Source of the DNA: Mytilus edulis
Taxonomy: Eukaryota > Mollusca > Bivalvia > Mytilida > Mytilidae
Assembly (NCBI RefSeq): GCF_963676685.1
Contig: NC_092356.1
Span: forward strand, 46,091,601 to 46,155,600
DNA length: 64,000 nt
Direction: 5' to 3'
Part shown: positions 10,982 to 22,900 of the stretch, in pieces
Layout of the letters: each line of letters opens with the position of its first letter
How positions within the stretch are numbered: position 1 is the stretch's first letter
The notes under the pieces: model-generated
Told to the model about the DNA's origin: nothing
The model's input: the letters and a program-made list of their open reading frames with translations, nothing else
Database searches by the model: none
Translations under genes and position numbers: made by a program

Positions 10982-11048
10982 AACTTTGATGTTAAAACGC
11001 AAATATGGGTACGACGAAAAGATGGCTTCTGTGAAAACAACTGTTGCG
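10982..11048 (+). CDS. Third coding exon of the plus-strand secreted protein; paralogue of 30674-30743
   Basis: An acceptor (ttgatttacag) and donor (gtaagc) bracket 67 nt in phase 0-1, giving 22 codons: NFDVKTQIWVRRKDGF then CENNCC. The minus-strand exon 30674-30743 has the same phases, nearly the same length and the same pattern ([10 protein letters not shown]...C...CC), with QIWV/RIWV and the terminal Cys pair aligned. This is the best evidence that the plus-strand gene is a divergent relative. Downstream, an inverted copy of its own intron and exon sequence begins at 11080, so the gene may be broken here. Confidence 0.65.
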
Positions 11049-11079
11049 GTAAGCAAAAGTAAACAGCAACAAAAAATAT

Positions 11080-11250
11080 AAAATTTGTCGATTGACAGAA
11101 TTCGGGTTTTGCCTTTAGGTTTTGTCTATTACCAACCAGTGTAAAAAAAAGAAAGTGATAATTTTTCTACTATCTATATAACATGCATAAACGCATCTTA
11201 GATACCAGGATTAAACTTGTATTTACTCTATACGCCTCGTTTCGTCTACA
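11080..11250. repeat. Inverted repeat arm (mate at 9235-9405)
   Basis: Reverse complement of 9235-9405, including the first ~35 bp of exon 9366-9485. It starts 31 bp after the donor of exon 10982-11048. Confidence 0.8.
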
Positions 11251-11518
11251 AAAGACTCATCAGTGACGCTCGAATCCAAAAAAGTTAAAAAAAAAATCCA
11301 AATAAAGTACAAACATATGTATGAAATCAGAAAACATATACTTTTATAATAAATTCAGGGTCATTCATATTTGTATTAAACATTCAATGTTTTAGTTGTT
11401 GATTTAATCCAAAGATACTGACCATCAATACATAAAGTATAAATTGGCAGTACAAATGATAAAACAAGAGGTGGGGGAAATTACACACCTCAGCTGTATT
11501 CTACTTTTACATTTGCAG

Positions 11519-11554
11519 GTGTAAATGTGAAAGAGAAGAGGTTTTTGCTTGATG
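11519..11554 (+). CDS. Possible 36-nt exon
   Basis: A good acceptor (acttttacatttgcag) and a plausible donor (gtatga) flank 36 nt in phase 1-1 (VNVKEKRFLLD), which would follow exon 10982-11048 in phase. A 36-nt phase 1-1 exon also occurs in the minus-strand gene (39461-39496). It may be chance; there is no protein pattern to confirm it. Confidence 0.3.
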
Positions 11555-12091
11555 GTATGATTATATAATAGCAGTTGTCAAACTTAAACCTAATATAACG
11601 GGCGTAGTAAATTTTAATTTTTTATTTAAGAATTGAATGCTCTTTTTTGTAAATTTATTGGGGTGTAAAAGCGTTGACCGAAGTACATTTTGTATGAAGC
11701 GCGGAATTTACCTGTGCACTTTATTGTGGGACCTCGTGTCATCATGAATGAGAAGTTTTAATGAGTGATACAACTGCTTAAGGAATAACACATGATGTGC
11801 CGTTAGCCAATCAGATTAACGTATAGTAATGAAACATACATCTTATGTAATTATTCTGAACTACAAAAAATAGCTTCGTGTTTTGTAAAGCATTTATTTT
11901 ACTTGAAAAATATTTCATACCTTAATTTTGTGTCGAATATTCTTCAATAATTCTATTTCGACAAAGCAAAGTCATCTATTGGCGTTATGAACATGCTTTC
12001 TTCCATAGACATTGTTTGAAAATTGAAAATAAGACACCAAATGTAAAAGAGGGAAGAAAGATACCAGGGGACTGGTAACGCATTTCTGTAA

Positions 12092-13565
12092 ACATTGTAT
12101 AGGATCATTATTTAGCAAAACAAATGGTACATATTGCAGATTAACAAAGCAAATAAACACGTTTTAGTAATTGATATTTCAATTTTTAATTTCAGTCTGC
12201 AATATTTGTATAGTAAAATGAACATTAAATAATGACAGTAGATCGGAACTGTATTTTTCCGGCATTTTATGTCTTATTCTGAGACGAGAAAAGTCTGTTA
12301 TTCCTTCACTCATTAAAGGCAATAGCTGTTGCTGTATCTCAGCCGCATTATAAATCAACCAATCAGAATCTATTTGTGATAAGTATTTTTTCAAGATGGC
12401 GTGTATGTCGACAAACTTATAGTGATACGAAGCAACAACCAAGATCCTATGATACTATGCAAATGAAAACAAAAGTAGAAAACTATTTTCTACATATATT
12501 GGTTTCAACATGTCGATGCCACTGCTGAAGAAAGCTCGCACCATAGGGTTTGATCCAGTCTAGTATCTAATATTTTTGTATTGACATGTAATAGCATTTT
12601 AATGTTCATTTTGTATTTACTGTTTAAAATTATACCTTGAAATATGCAATTTGTTTAGGTTTTCCAATCCCTGGATTAGACTACATTGCATTTGCTGTAA
12701 TTAGCTTAACTTTTCTGAATATAGAATTTTTAAGCTTTCCTACTTCGCATTTAATTTTGTCGCAGAATTGCTTTGATTCGAGAGCCACAAATGAAACTTA
12801 TTTGGACGAAGAAGTGTCTCGTGTAACAAATAATAAGCCTTATGTATACCTTTAATCGGGTTTAATTAAATAATACGATTCGTGTTAGTGGTATTTTTAT
12901 TTTGTTTTGAGTCTGCATCCATTCGGCATAACTCTAAGTAAATGCTACCTTGTAATCAACAACCATCCAGTTGTTGTTGAAGGTTTTGCTGTTGTTACAT
13001 GCATAGTGGATTTAGAACCTGTAAAATGCAAATATCTAAAATTAGAATTATATTCTGTAAATGTTTGTAGTACGAGCTAACGCGAACAGATATACATATT
13101 TCAAGAAATCCCTTCGATTTGAGTCTTACTGACCTCATTTAATCATTATTTTATGAACCTTGACGCATTATTATGAATCTCATGTCTATAAACAGTAAAA
13201 TAACAGCAATACTAAATACCCAGGAAAATTAAAAAAACGGAAAGTGCGTCATCAAATGACCAAACCAAAAGCACAAACACATCAAACGAATGGATAACAA
13301 CTGTCATAATCCTATTGGATACATGCATTTTCTTATGTAGAAAATGGTGGATTAAACCTCGTTTTATAGCTAGCAAAACCTCTTACTTGTATGACAGTTG
13401 CATAAAATTCTCTCATAAAAGGGCCATTGAACAAAAAGCCTTCGTGTTTCCGAGTACGCTAACAAAGAGATTTAAACCTGTTAACTCGAATATATCTAAA
13501 TATCAAAATAAATAACTAAAAGGAATGAAATTCTATAAAGACTGCTATTTTCGTCATATTCTATA
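12092..13565. repeat. Right arm of the large inverted duplication
   Basis: Reverse complement counterpart of 1-1475. It holds an R1-like segment (about 12510-12600), an R1-related open block (12637-12855), the coding-like peptide FGITLSKCYLVINNHPVVVE (about 12920-12980) and an R2 repeat copy (about 13225-13430). The outer boundary ends about 300 bp from the stop codon of the minus-strand gene. Confidence 0.8.
12179..12442 (-). pseudogene. Coding-like tail peptide in the right arm
   Basis: An 87-codon frame beginning MVVASYHYKFVDIHAILKKY and ending TEIKN-stop. Its C-terminal half matches the plus-strand frame at 1206-1392. The left-arm copy has lost the N-terminal half. I do not recognise the family. 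The likeliest origin is a repeated or mobile sequence; an old gene fragment is the alternative. Confidence 0.35.
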
Positions 13566-13591
13566 TACATGTACTAAGATTTTCTTATTCA

Positions 13592-13597
13592 TTTATT
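13592..13597 (-). terminator. Candidate polyadenylation signal
   Basis: AATAAA on the minus strand about 265 bp after the stop of the EGF/ShKT gene. It is the nearest canonical hexamer downstream that I noticed. Such hexamers are frequent in AT-rich DNA. Confidence 0.3.
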
Positions 13598-13860
13598 TTA
13601 CCACCCTGTTCAGTACATTTCCTCATAATGTAAATATATTGTTATAAATTTTCAGAAAAAAATTTCCGTAATGTGAATTTCAGAGAGAATTTTCCGTTAT
13701 GTGAATTTAATGCAGAAAGAAGTTTTCGTAATTTGAATATCCGAAAGTAATGTCCGTATTACTAATTTCATTCAATGAGTGTACATGCACTTTTTCAAAA
13801 TTTCGTTCGTAAATCATTATAACTGAATGTAAAATCCATTTTAATGAATTAATATAAACT

Positions 13861-13988
13861 TTAAATATACACACTGCAAGTACCACAGCTGACTGGGCAG
13901 TATTGGCTTACAGGTGATGAGCAAACCATGTGGTCCTGACAATTTACAAATTTACTATCAGCACATGGCTTCTGTGTGGTGATTGGCA
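13861..13988 (-). CDS. Terminal exon: ShKT domain 2 and stop codon
   Basis: The acceptor (attttatattacag) opens in phase 1. The exon reads [13 protein letters not shown] and continues through a six-Cys ShKT pattern (C-x7-C-x6-C-x7-C-x3-C-x2-C), then SVYI and TAA. ShKT domains are short disulfide-bonded modules common at the ends of secreted animal enzymes and matrix proteins; the name comes from a sea anemone peptide but does not make this a toxin. It follows 15793-16011 with matching phase. Confidence 0.85.
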
Positions 13989-16900
13989 CTGTAATATAAA
14001 ATAATGTAACATTCCCTGTTTTACTTATTTGTCGATACAGTTTGGGTTTCTCTTTTTTTAAATACCCTTGTGGAATGAAATAATTCTGCAACGACTGATA
14101 GTTAGTATTATTATTGGAACATGTCTATGATTTGACATTTACAAATGAGAATAAAAATGGGACATGTGTCAAAGAGACATCAACTCGACCAAAGAGCATA
14201 AATCATTCGAAGGCGACCAATGGTCATCACCATTGAAAAAAACACATCCAGAGGCGGGATTCAGTTAGCCCTAAAACAATAATGTTTACCAGTTCAGCAT
14301 TTAAAGCAGGTTCTAGAGGATTTTACTCCAGGAATTGTTTACCTAAGGTATTTTTCTTTTGATCGTACATGTCACTTTTCAGTAGTACTAAAACCTACAT
14401 GTTTGTAACGATTTACATGGGAAAAGGTTAATCCAACGTGCTTGGTTTCGTTTTTATTCTATAACGTTCTAGTATCACGAATTTCCAATAATTGCTCATT
14501 GTATGTTAGCTTTGTACCCTCTACTATTAATACTGCATACAGAACTGCATACAAAAAACAACGAAGAACTCACATTTAAAATCAAAAGTATAAAATAGCA
14601 AGTTACTCTTATATTACGGTTTAAAGAACAGTAATGACAAACATCATATCAACATAACATTGTAGTAGGTCCGAGAACACAATTATTTCGTAGTGCATTT
14701 CTTTTAGAACATAAATGAAAATAAAAAAAATCCCACCTGCGCTTTCTCAAAGAAACTTTTACAGTGTGTTGTACAACTTTTGGGACAAATTATATCAAAA
14801 TTATAGAAAACTTCATTGGCTCTAACTCAAAATATGGACAATTGTATGTTTAGGGCGTCTTGAAATCTTTTGACAGCTTCCGAAGTGCTAATTTTAAACC
14901 TTTTTCAGCTGGACCAAATCACTACTTTCCTTTAAAATTCTGGACCCAAATTTTTTCTACAGTGTAATTTCATCCCCCTTCTTGCAATTTGAAGCATTAA
15001 ACATGGAGAAATAAATTTGAGAGGGGTATAAAAATTAATGGCAAGTAACCCACTGTCAACACTAGGGACTATATTTGTAATACTGAAAGCAATGACATAG
15101 TTCTAACCTGCTTATATGATATAAATATACAAACGGAAGATGTGGTATGATTGCCAATGAGACAACTCTCCTCAACAGACCAAAATGACACAGACATTAA
15201 CAATAATAGGTCACCGTACGTCCTTCAACAATGAGCAAATCCCATACCATATAGTCAGCTATAAAAGGCCCCGATTGACAATGTTAATCAATCAAAAGAG
15301 AAAACAAACGGCCTTATGTATATTAAAAAAATGAACGAAAAACAAATATGGAACAAATAAACAAACGACAACCACTGAATTACAGACTCATGAAAGTCGT
15401 TTAACACTCTTATTACAAGGCTATTTCAATTTCTAAGTTGAAGGATGACTGTCTTATATATGTACGAAATATATTCTCTTTTATGATATTGAGCAATATA
15501 TTTACTGTCATAAATTGTAAAATTTAAAAATAATAATGAAAAATGTTTTTGCTTCAAGAATTGATTAGAATATAATTCCTATCATAATAGTAGTTTTAAC
15601 ATTGAAACAACACTGTGCAAATTGTATGCGTTCGAAGCGTTTTCTGGATTAACCTTCACCAAGAAGCTCAAACCAAACCCTAGTTAATATTAATTTAATC
15701 GTCCAAATGAATTTCTTTGTTTAAAAGACGATTACTTTGAATAGTCTGGAGGAATAACATTGTTTATCTGAAGTAACCTAAGCTACACATACCACAAAGT
15801 TTACAACTTAACGGGCACCTGTCACTAAATGGTGATTGACATATATCTGGATCTTGACAGTTGACAAACTGTTCATCTACGCATTGTTTTAAGGCTGGTA
15901 TCGTCTGCTGATTTCCAGTTAGCGTTGATTGTACACTTTGCCCTGATGATATTGTTTGCTGACCTGAAGTTTGCGTTGTTTGCATAAATTTTTCTGTTGT
16001 TGCTGGAATCACTATAAAAAGTAAAATCACAAAAATACTGAACTCAGGGGAAATCCTTACGGAAAGTCCATAATCACATGGCAAAATCAAATGACAAAAC
16101 ACATCAAAAACGAATGGACCAGAACTAAACTGTCATAATCCTGACTTGGTACAGGCATTTTCAAATGTAGAAAATGGTGGATTAAACCTGGTTTTAAAGC
16201 GCTTAACCTCTCACTTAGATGACAGTCTCATAAAATTCCGTTATATTTACAATGATGCGTGAACTAAACAGACATAATAAATAAAATAGTCAAAATATGG
16301 GTAAAGCAGTCATCATCGTGTAACAATTTTAAAAGGAAAAAATTAACAGAACACAAAAAACTTTCATTGATTCGCGTGCCTGACGTCAGAAAATTTTAAA
16401 CATCACATAAATTTGTCGTTCAATGTATATAAAAACAATTTAAAAATTTCACATGGGCAATGTTAGCATACAGGGTTAAAAAATCAAAGTATGTAAGAAT
16501 TAATTTCGGAAAAAGACCGAGATTTAAAACAGTCCAAAAGTTATATAGAATTTATAAGAATCCACAAATAGTTCATTCCACTACGCGATCGAATAACTTT
16601 GACGTTTGTGGTTCAACGTATTTTCTAATTCATAATAGAAATATATCATAATGACATATAATAGAACAATATCATATTGACGGGATCTTTTAAAGTTCAG
16701 AGTCGCGTTATAAGAACCGAAGAAACACAAAAAGTGTAAAAGAGATATATTCAAATTCGTTAACAGTTCAGCAAAAGCAAATTTTTTACGTTATTTTGAG
16801 TTTTTCTTTACAAGTACAGACAAGTTATTGTAGGAAGTCCGAAGACATTTGTTCCTAAAAATTACAAGCTTCAAACCATCCCTATCAATTCATTAAAGAT

Positions 16901-19900
16901 TTAACAGAGATCTATAAGGGGTTTAGGAAGGTGTGATGATATCCATATGCTTGTCTGCAAAGATGCTGGGGAAACATTATACGAAAAGTACACACTATCT
17001 TGAATTCGCTCAATTTCATGGTTGGCAACACATTAGATAGCGTCGCACTTTATTTTAAGAAGCATAAAATCCATTGGCATTCAATGTTTCAACTCACGGT
17101 ACATTTGTGAAGCCAATCCTAAATGAAAAGGAGTAAAAATAAAAAGATTGCCTCAACAATTGCTTAGCATTTCCACAATTTCTCTGGTGCCATTTCCTGA
17201 GAATAGTTTTGGCTGTATGCAGTTTCATTGAGTAACCATAGAATGAATTGCAATTAATACGAAGGCATTGACTGAATTAAGAAGGAAGAAACAATTCATC
17301 CAAAGTTGGGTAGTCTTCTTTAGAGTTTCGATGTCTTTTCTAAGTAAACTTGCAGCGGAATTAAATATCTGTCCGTTATTTGTGTCTATTACAGTTGACA
17401 TTGAGATTTTGAGGTCAGTTTTCAATTGACTAGAAGCTTATATGGCATCTAAAATAGTTAATTTGCTACTAAATAATATGTTATATTTGCCTTGAAGTTG
17501 TTGAAGTTGTTTGACGACTGAATTTCTATAGAAATAAATGAGTTTAGACTGCATTTTACACGTAGAATATTTTAAATTAGAATCAGCCTGAAGAAATGAT
17601 CTATATTTATCGAGTAACGGTGCCATGAGGAATGACCCTTAAATCGTTGTCAATAGCCAAAATAGAATTAGTAAAAGCAGTATCGTGTTCTGAAATATCT
17701 GCTTCCACGGGTTTGGATTTATTTTTTTTCGTTTTTAGAAAATATTTTGTAATGCAACCAAAATGACAGAGTGCTTGAAGTTTAAAAGATGGACGGGAAA
17801 CTATTTCAACTTTAACTTTATCTGACACGGATAAAACATTTTTAATGCGCTCATCTGATTCAAACTTGAGTATTTTTTTATCTTTTTAAAATGTTTTGTT
17901 GCAACAAAATATACAAGCGCTCCCGATGAACGACTGCATTCTAGAACGTGTACACTGAATACCCGAAACTAAGGGACAACAGTCAGATAATTGTATGTCG
18001 TCAAACTTCCTGCACGGAGTTCTTCAAATTAACAGCTATCGCATGAAATATCTTGATGTTCCCCTCATCCAATCTTTTATGCAATGCAGATATCATGAAA
18101 AGTCGACTTCCTTAAACTGGTAAATTGACTTAAAATTTCAATCGAGGTTTTTTTAGCATATTTTTTATTCACTGCATAAAATTTAATGACTTTTGTCTGT
18201 TCTTTGGACTTAATCAAGCAAGTTGCAAAGGACTTGACATATCACGGAATATTTACTGAAACTATCCGGCATTTATTTTGATTTTACAATAAGACTTTTT
18301 CTGGTAAGCGGAAGAAGGGATCCCGTAGACCGCCCTACGTCACGATTCATGAATTATGCATATTCTATTTATCCTTTAGACCAACCAAGGGATCCTATAG
18401 AAAGCCTTATAGTATATACATGATAAACAAACAACAGGGGAACCTATTGAAAGTATTATCTTAATTGCATAATTTTTTATAAACAGGGTATCCTGTAGAT
18501 CGCTCAGGTATTCTGTAGAACGCCTTATAGTATATACTTGAAAAATAAACAACAGGGGAACCTTTAGAAGGTCCTATCTTAAATGCATATTTTTTATAAA
18601 CAACAGGGGACCCTGTAGACCGTCCAGGAGATCATGTAGAACGCCCTCTAGTATAGACTCGAAAAATAAACAACAGGGGATCCTGTAGAACGTCTTATAG
18701 TAGATAAATAATGTTGAGAAAACAGGGGATCCTGCAGACTGCCAAGGGGAATACTGTAGAACGCCCTATAGTATAAACATGAACAACAAACAACAGGGAG
18801 CCCTATATTACGTTATAAAGTAGATATATAATTTTGAGAAAACAGGGGATCCTGTAGAACGCCCTATAATATACACTTGAAAAACAAACAACAGGGGATC
18901 CTATAGAACGTCTTACAGTAGATAAATAATGTTGAGAAAACAGGGGATCCTGCAGACCGCCCAGGGGATACTGTAGAACGCCCTATAGTATAAACCTGAA
19001 CAACAAACAACAGGGGATCATATCGAACGTCTTATAGTAGATATATAATGTTGAGAAAACAGGAGATCCTGCAGACCGACCAAGTGATCCTATAGAAAGC
19101 CTTATAGTATATATATGATAAATAAACAATAGGGGAACCTTTAGAAGGTCCTATCTTAAATGCATAATTTTCGATGCCACTGCTGGTAGACGTTTCGTCC
19201 CCGAGGGTATCACCAGCCCAGTAGTCAACACTTCGGTGTTGACATGAATATCAATAATGTGGTCATTTTTATAAATTTCCCGTTTACAAAAGTTTGAATT
19301 TTTCGAAAACTAAGGATTTTCTTATCCCAGGCATAGATTACCTTAGCCGTATTTGGCACAACGTTTTGGAATTTTGGATCCTCAATGCTCTTCAACTTTG
19401 TACTTGTTTGGCTTTATAAATATTTTGATATGAGCGTCACTGATGAGTCTTATGTAGACGAAACGCGCGTCTGGCGTACTAAATTATAATCCTGGTACCT
19501 TTGATAACTATATTCAAAAGCAACAGGAGACCCTGTAAACCGTGCAGGGGATCATGTAGAACGCCCTATAGTATAGACTTGAAAAATAAACAACAGGGGA
19601 TCCTATAGAACGTCTTATAGTAGATAAATAATGTTGAGAAAACAGGGGATCCTGCAGACCGCCCAGGTGATACTGTAGAACGCCCTATAGTATAAACACG
19701 AACAACAAACAACAGGGGCCCTATAGAACGTCATATAGTAGATATATAATGTTGAGAAAACAGGGGATCCTGTAGACCGCCTAGGGGATCCTGTAGAACG
19801 CACTATAGTATACACTTGAAAAACAAACAACAGGGGATCCTATAGAACGTCTTACAGTAGATAAATAATGTTGAGAAAACAGGGGATCCTGTAGACCGCC

Positions 19901-22900
19901 TATGGGATCCTGTAGAACGCCCTATAGTATACACTTGAAAAACAAACAACAGGGGATCCTATAGAACGTCTTACAGTAGATAAATAATGTTGAGAAAACA
20001 GGGGATCCTGTAGACCGCCCAGGTGATACTGTAGAACGCCCTATAGTATAAACATGAACAACAAACAACAGGGGATCCTATAGAACGTCTTATAGTAGAT
20101 AAATAATGTTGAGAAAACAGGGGATCCTGCAGACCGCCATGGGGATACTGTAGAACGCCCTATAGTATAAACCTGAACAACAAACAACAGGGGATCATAT
20201 AGAACGTCATATAGTAGATATATAATGTTGAGAAAACAAGGGATCCTGTAGACCGCCTATGGGATCCTGTAGAACGCCCTATAGTATACACTTGAAAAAC
20301 AAACAACAGGAGATCCGGTAGATCGTTCTCTTAGCCTAGTAGATACATCAAAAATAAACAATAGGGTATCCTATAGAACGTCCTATAGTTTATATATAAT
20401 GTTGAGAAAACAGGGGATCCCACAGACCGACCAAGGGATCCAGTAGAGAGTCCTCTTGTATAAACATGATAAACAAACAACAGGGGATTCTATAGAGCGT
20501 TCTCTTAGATTGGCAGATACATCAAAAACAAACAATAGGGTATCCTATAGAACGTTCTATAGTTTATATATAATGTTCAGACAACAGGGGATCTGGAGAA
20601 CACACCCTTTAGTATATACATTATAAACAAACAATATGGGATCCTATATATATTTTTTCCCAAAATTACAGGGCCCATAAGGGCATAAAATCAGATACAA
20701 TTGATTTACTTAATTGGTAACAACAACAATTATAGAGGCATATACATATATATTTGGAATATAAGCATTGGTCAGAATCAAGCCAAAAACCCCATATATA
20801 TTGTGAATAAAAGAATAACAAAATTACATTATATATGTATTTATTCTCAAATTGTTCACTTGACTTAGTGTCAGTGTTCAAACTGATCTCCTTAATTCAA
20901 AACAGTCACCAATATAACAGCCCAGTTTTTCCATAGAGTAACATTTTCTTGGGTCAAGATTTATTTTTTATAAAATTATAATGTTCAATTGTTAGAAATG
21001 TCTTGGAAAAAATCGTCCCTTTGAATATCATAAAGAGGGCATTCTAATAAAACATGAAGCTCATCTTCAACTTTACCGAATGAGCAAATAGAACAAAGAC
21101 GCTCAGAACTTTCTATATGTTTTTTTGAATATCTTATGTCTCAATTTTTAAATGACCGCTTATTCTTAATTTACAAATTGACTGTCTTTTTTTGAAGTCC
21201 TGTAATTCTAAATATTTTTCTTTTTTAAAACATTTTCCCCCTTTTTTCGGAGTTAATTGTTTGATACTTCAGTTTATTCCAAAATATGAAGAACTTTTAC
21301 ATAGTTTATTTTTAACATACTGACATAAAGAACCAATTGATTGGTCAAAATTTGGTAATTCAATCTCTCTCTGAATATAATATATACTAGAATACCATGT
21401 ATTTACATTAGAACTATATGTAACTGTATGTTTACAACATATAAATGCATCAAATAATAATCCTTCTTTCAAACGTTCCACTCTATGACAATATTTTAAC
21501 ATTGATAAAATTATAGTAAAATACATAGGAAATCAACCAATCTCTGACATTACAGCTATATTACTTGACTTTCTGCTTACACCACGAATATATTTCATAA
21601 ATTTGGTATGAGCTTTTTCAGAAGAATCCTGACCAAAAACTTGTTCCTATAGACAACGTTCTATAATATAGTAGATATAGTAATATTAAGACAACAAGGG
21701 ATCCTGTAGACTGCCCAGGGGATCCTGTAGAACGTCCTTTAGTGTATACATGATAAACAAACAATATAAGGGATCCTATAGAACGCTCTGTAGTAGATAT
21801 ATAAGGTTCAGACAACAGGGGATCATGTAGAACGACCAGGGGATCCTGTAGAACGCCCTAACAGTAGCTTTATTGTAAACAAGTAACAATGTTTCCTATA
21901 GAACGTCCAGCTATAGTAGAATGGTCAGACAACAGGGGGTCAGATTACAGATTCGTTTCTTTAAACGCAGACCAGTTTAAACACCCTCTCACACTCCTGT
22001 AAAGCCTTAGTACGTGTAACATGTTTAACATGTGTAAGCTACATCCTTTTTAAACTTGCCTACATAAAAATACTCTTTTAAACGGATAATCAAAATTTTA
22101 TTAACTCCATAGTATATCCAAAGCCATGGGACCACGTGCATGTGACAGGTCTTTACAACATAATTAAGGCACTAAATACTACTGTTGATCATGTCTATAT
22201 GAAATGTATCAAGTGTATTTTAAAAAGGAATCTGTATATATTTGCACAATGATATATGCTACTGTAATGTGGTACATTTTCCTTTTTTTTCATGTGATAA
22301 AAAGATAAATAAAGCAAATTCACCGTGTTTCATGAAAGTTAATGATTTTGAATCGGTTTTTTTAATAGTTGTACATGTTGAGAATATTCTATTTTTAGAA
22401 TAAGTATTTTCAGAATCGTTTATAAATAGCCTATAAATAGAATATGCATAATTCATGAATTGTGACGTAAGGCGGTCTACGGGATCCCTTCTTCCGCTTA
22501 CCACTTTTTCTGACAAAGTATATTTGATGTTTTATAACGAAAAAACATAAAATATAAACATATACAAACAAAGTATGTGGCATATATCAGTGCACTTTAA
22601 TTGAAAATATGTGTATATAATAGCGAAAAAGGTAGTAATTTCATATATCATTTGAGAGCAAATTATTGACTAATACACAGAATGGGACGGAAGGCAAGTG
22701 ATTGAGTTCAATGTTGAAATTGAAGATTTTTACTCCATTCTTTTTCCATTGATTTCTTAAGGTTTTTTTCATATTTTGGTTCCGAAATTTTTATCACTTA
22801 TTAGTTTTATTAAATACTATATGCTTAAAATATTATGGGATAATTTTTATTACTACTATGAAGAAGAAACTAAAGATTGAGTCAGAATTTGCAATTAAAA

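Larger units (their letters stand above)
18303..22502. mobile_element. 4.2-kb terminal-inverted-repeat element with a minisatellite interior
   Basis: The ends are inverted repeats of about 70 bp (18303-18372 and 22433-22502) with about two mismatches, and the element is flanked by a perfect 9-bp duplication. Most of the interior is an imperfect tandem array with a period of about 119 bp, in which phrases like 'aggggatcctgtagaccgcc' and 'ctgtagaacgccctatagta' alternate. The terminal repeats contain the same motif ('gggatcccgtagaccgcc'), so the array appears to derive from the element's own ends. A 9-bp duplication and long terminal repeats suggest a nonautonomous Mutator-like element; this is an inference. 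No transposase is visible. An R1 repeat (19171-19511) and a LINE fragment (about 20655-21640) have inserted into it. Confidence 0.85.

Noticed and set aside
13861-16011. Toxin gene suggested by ShK-like domains
   Set aside because: ShKT modules are widespread in non-toxic secreted proteins; here they end a large EGF-containing protein.
18373-21950. CRISPR-like array of spaced direct repeats
   Set aside because: Units tile without unique spacers, host is eukaryotic, and the block lies inside a TIR element; it is a minisatellite.
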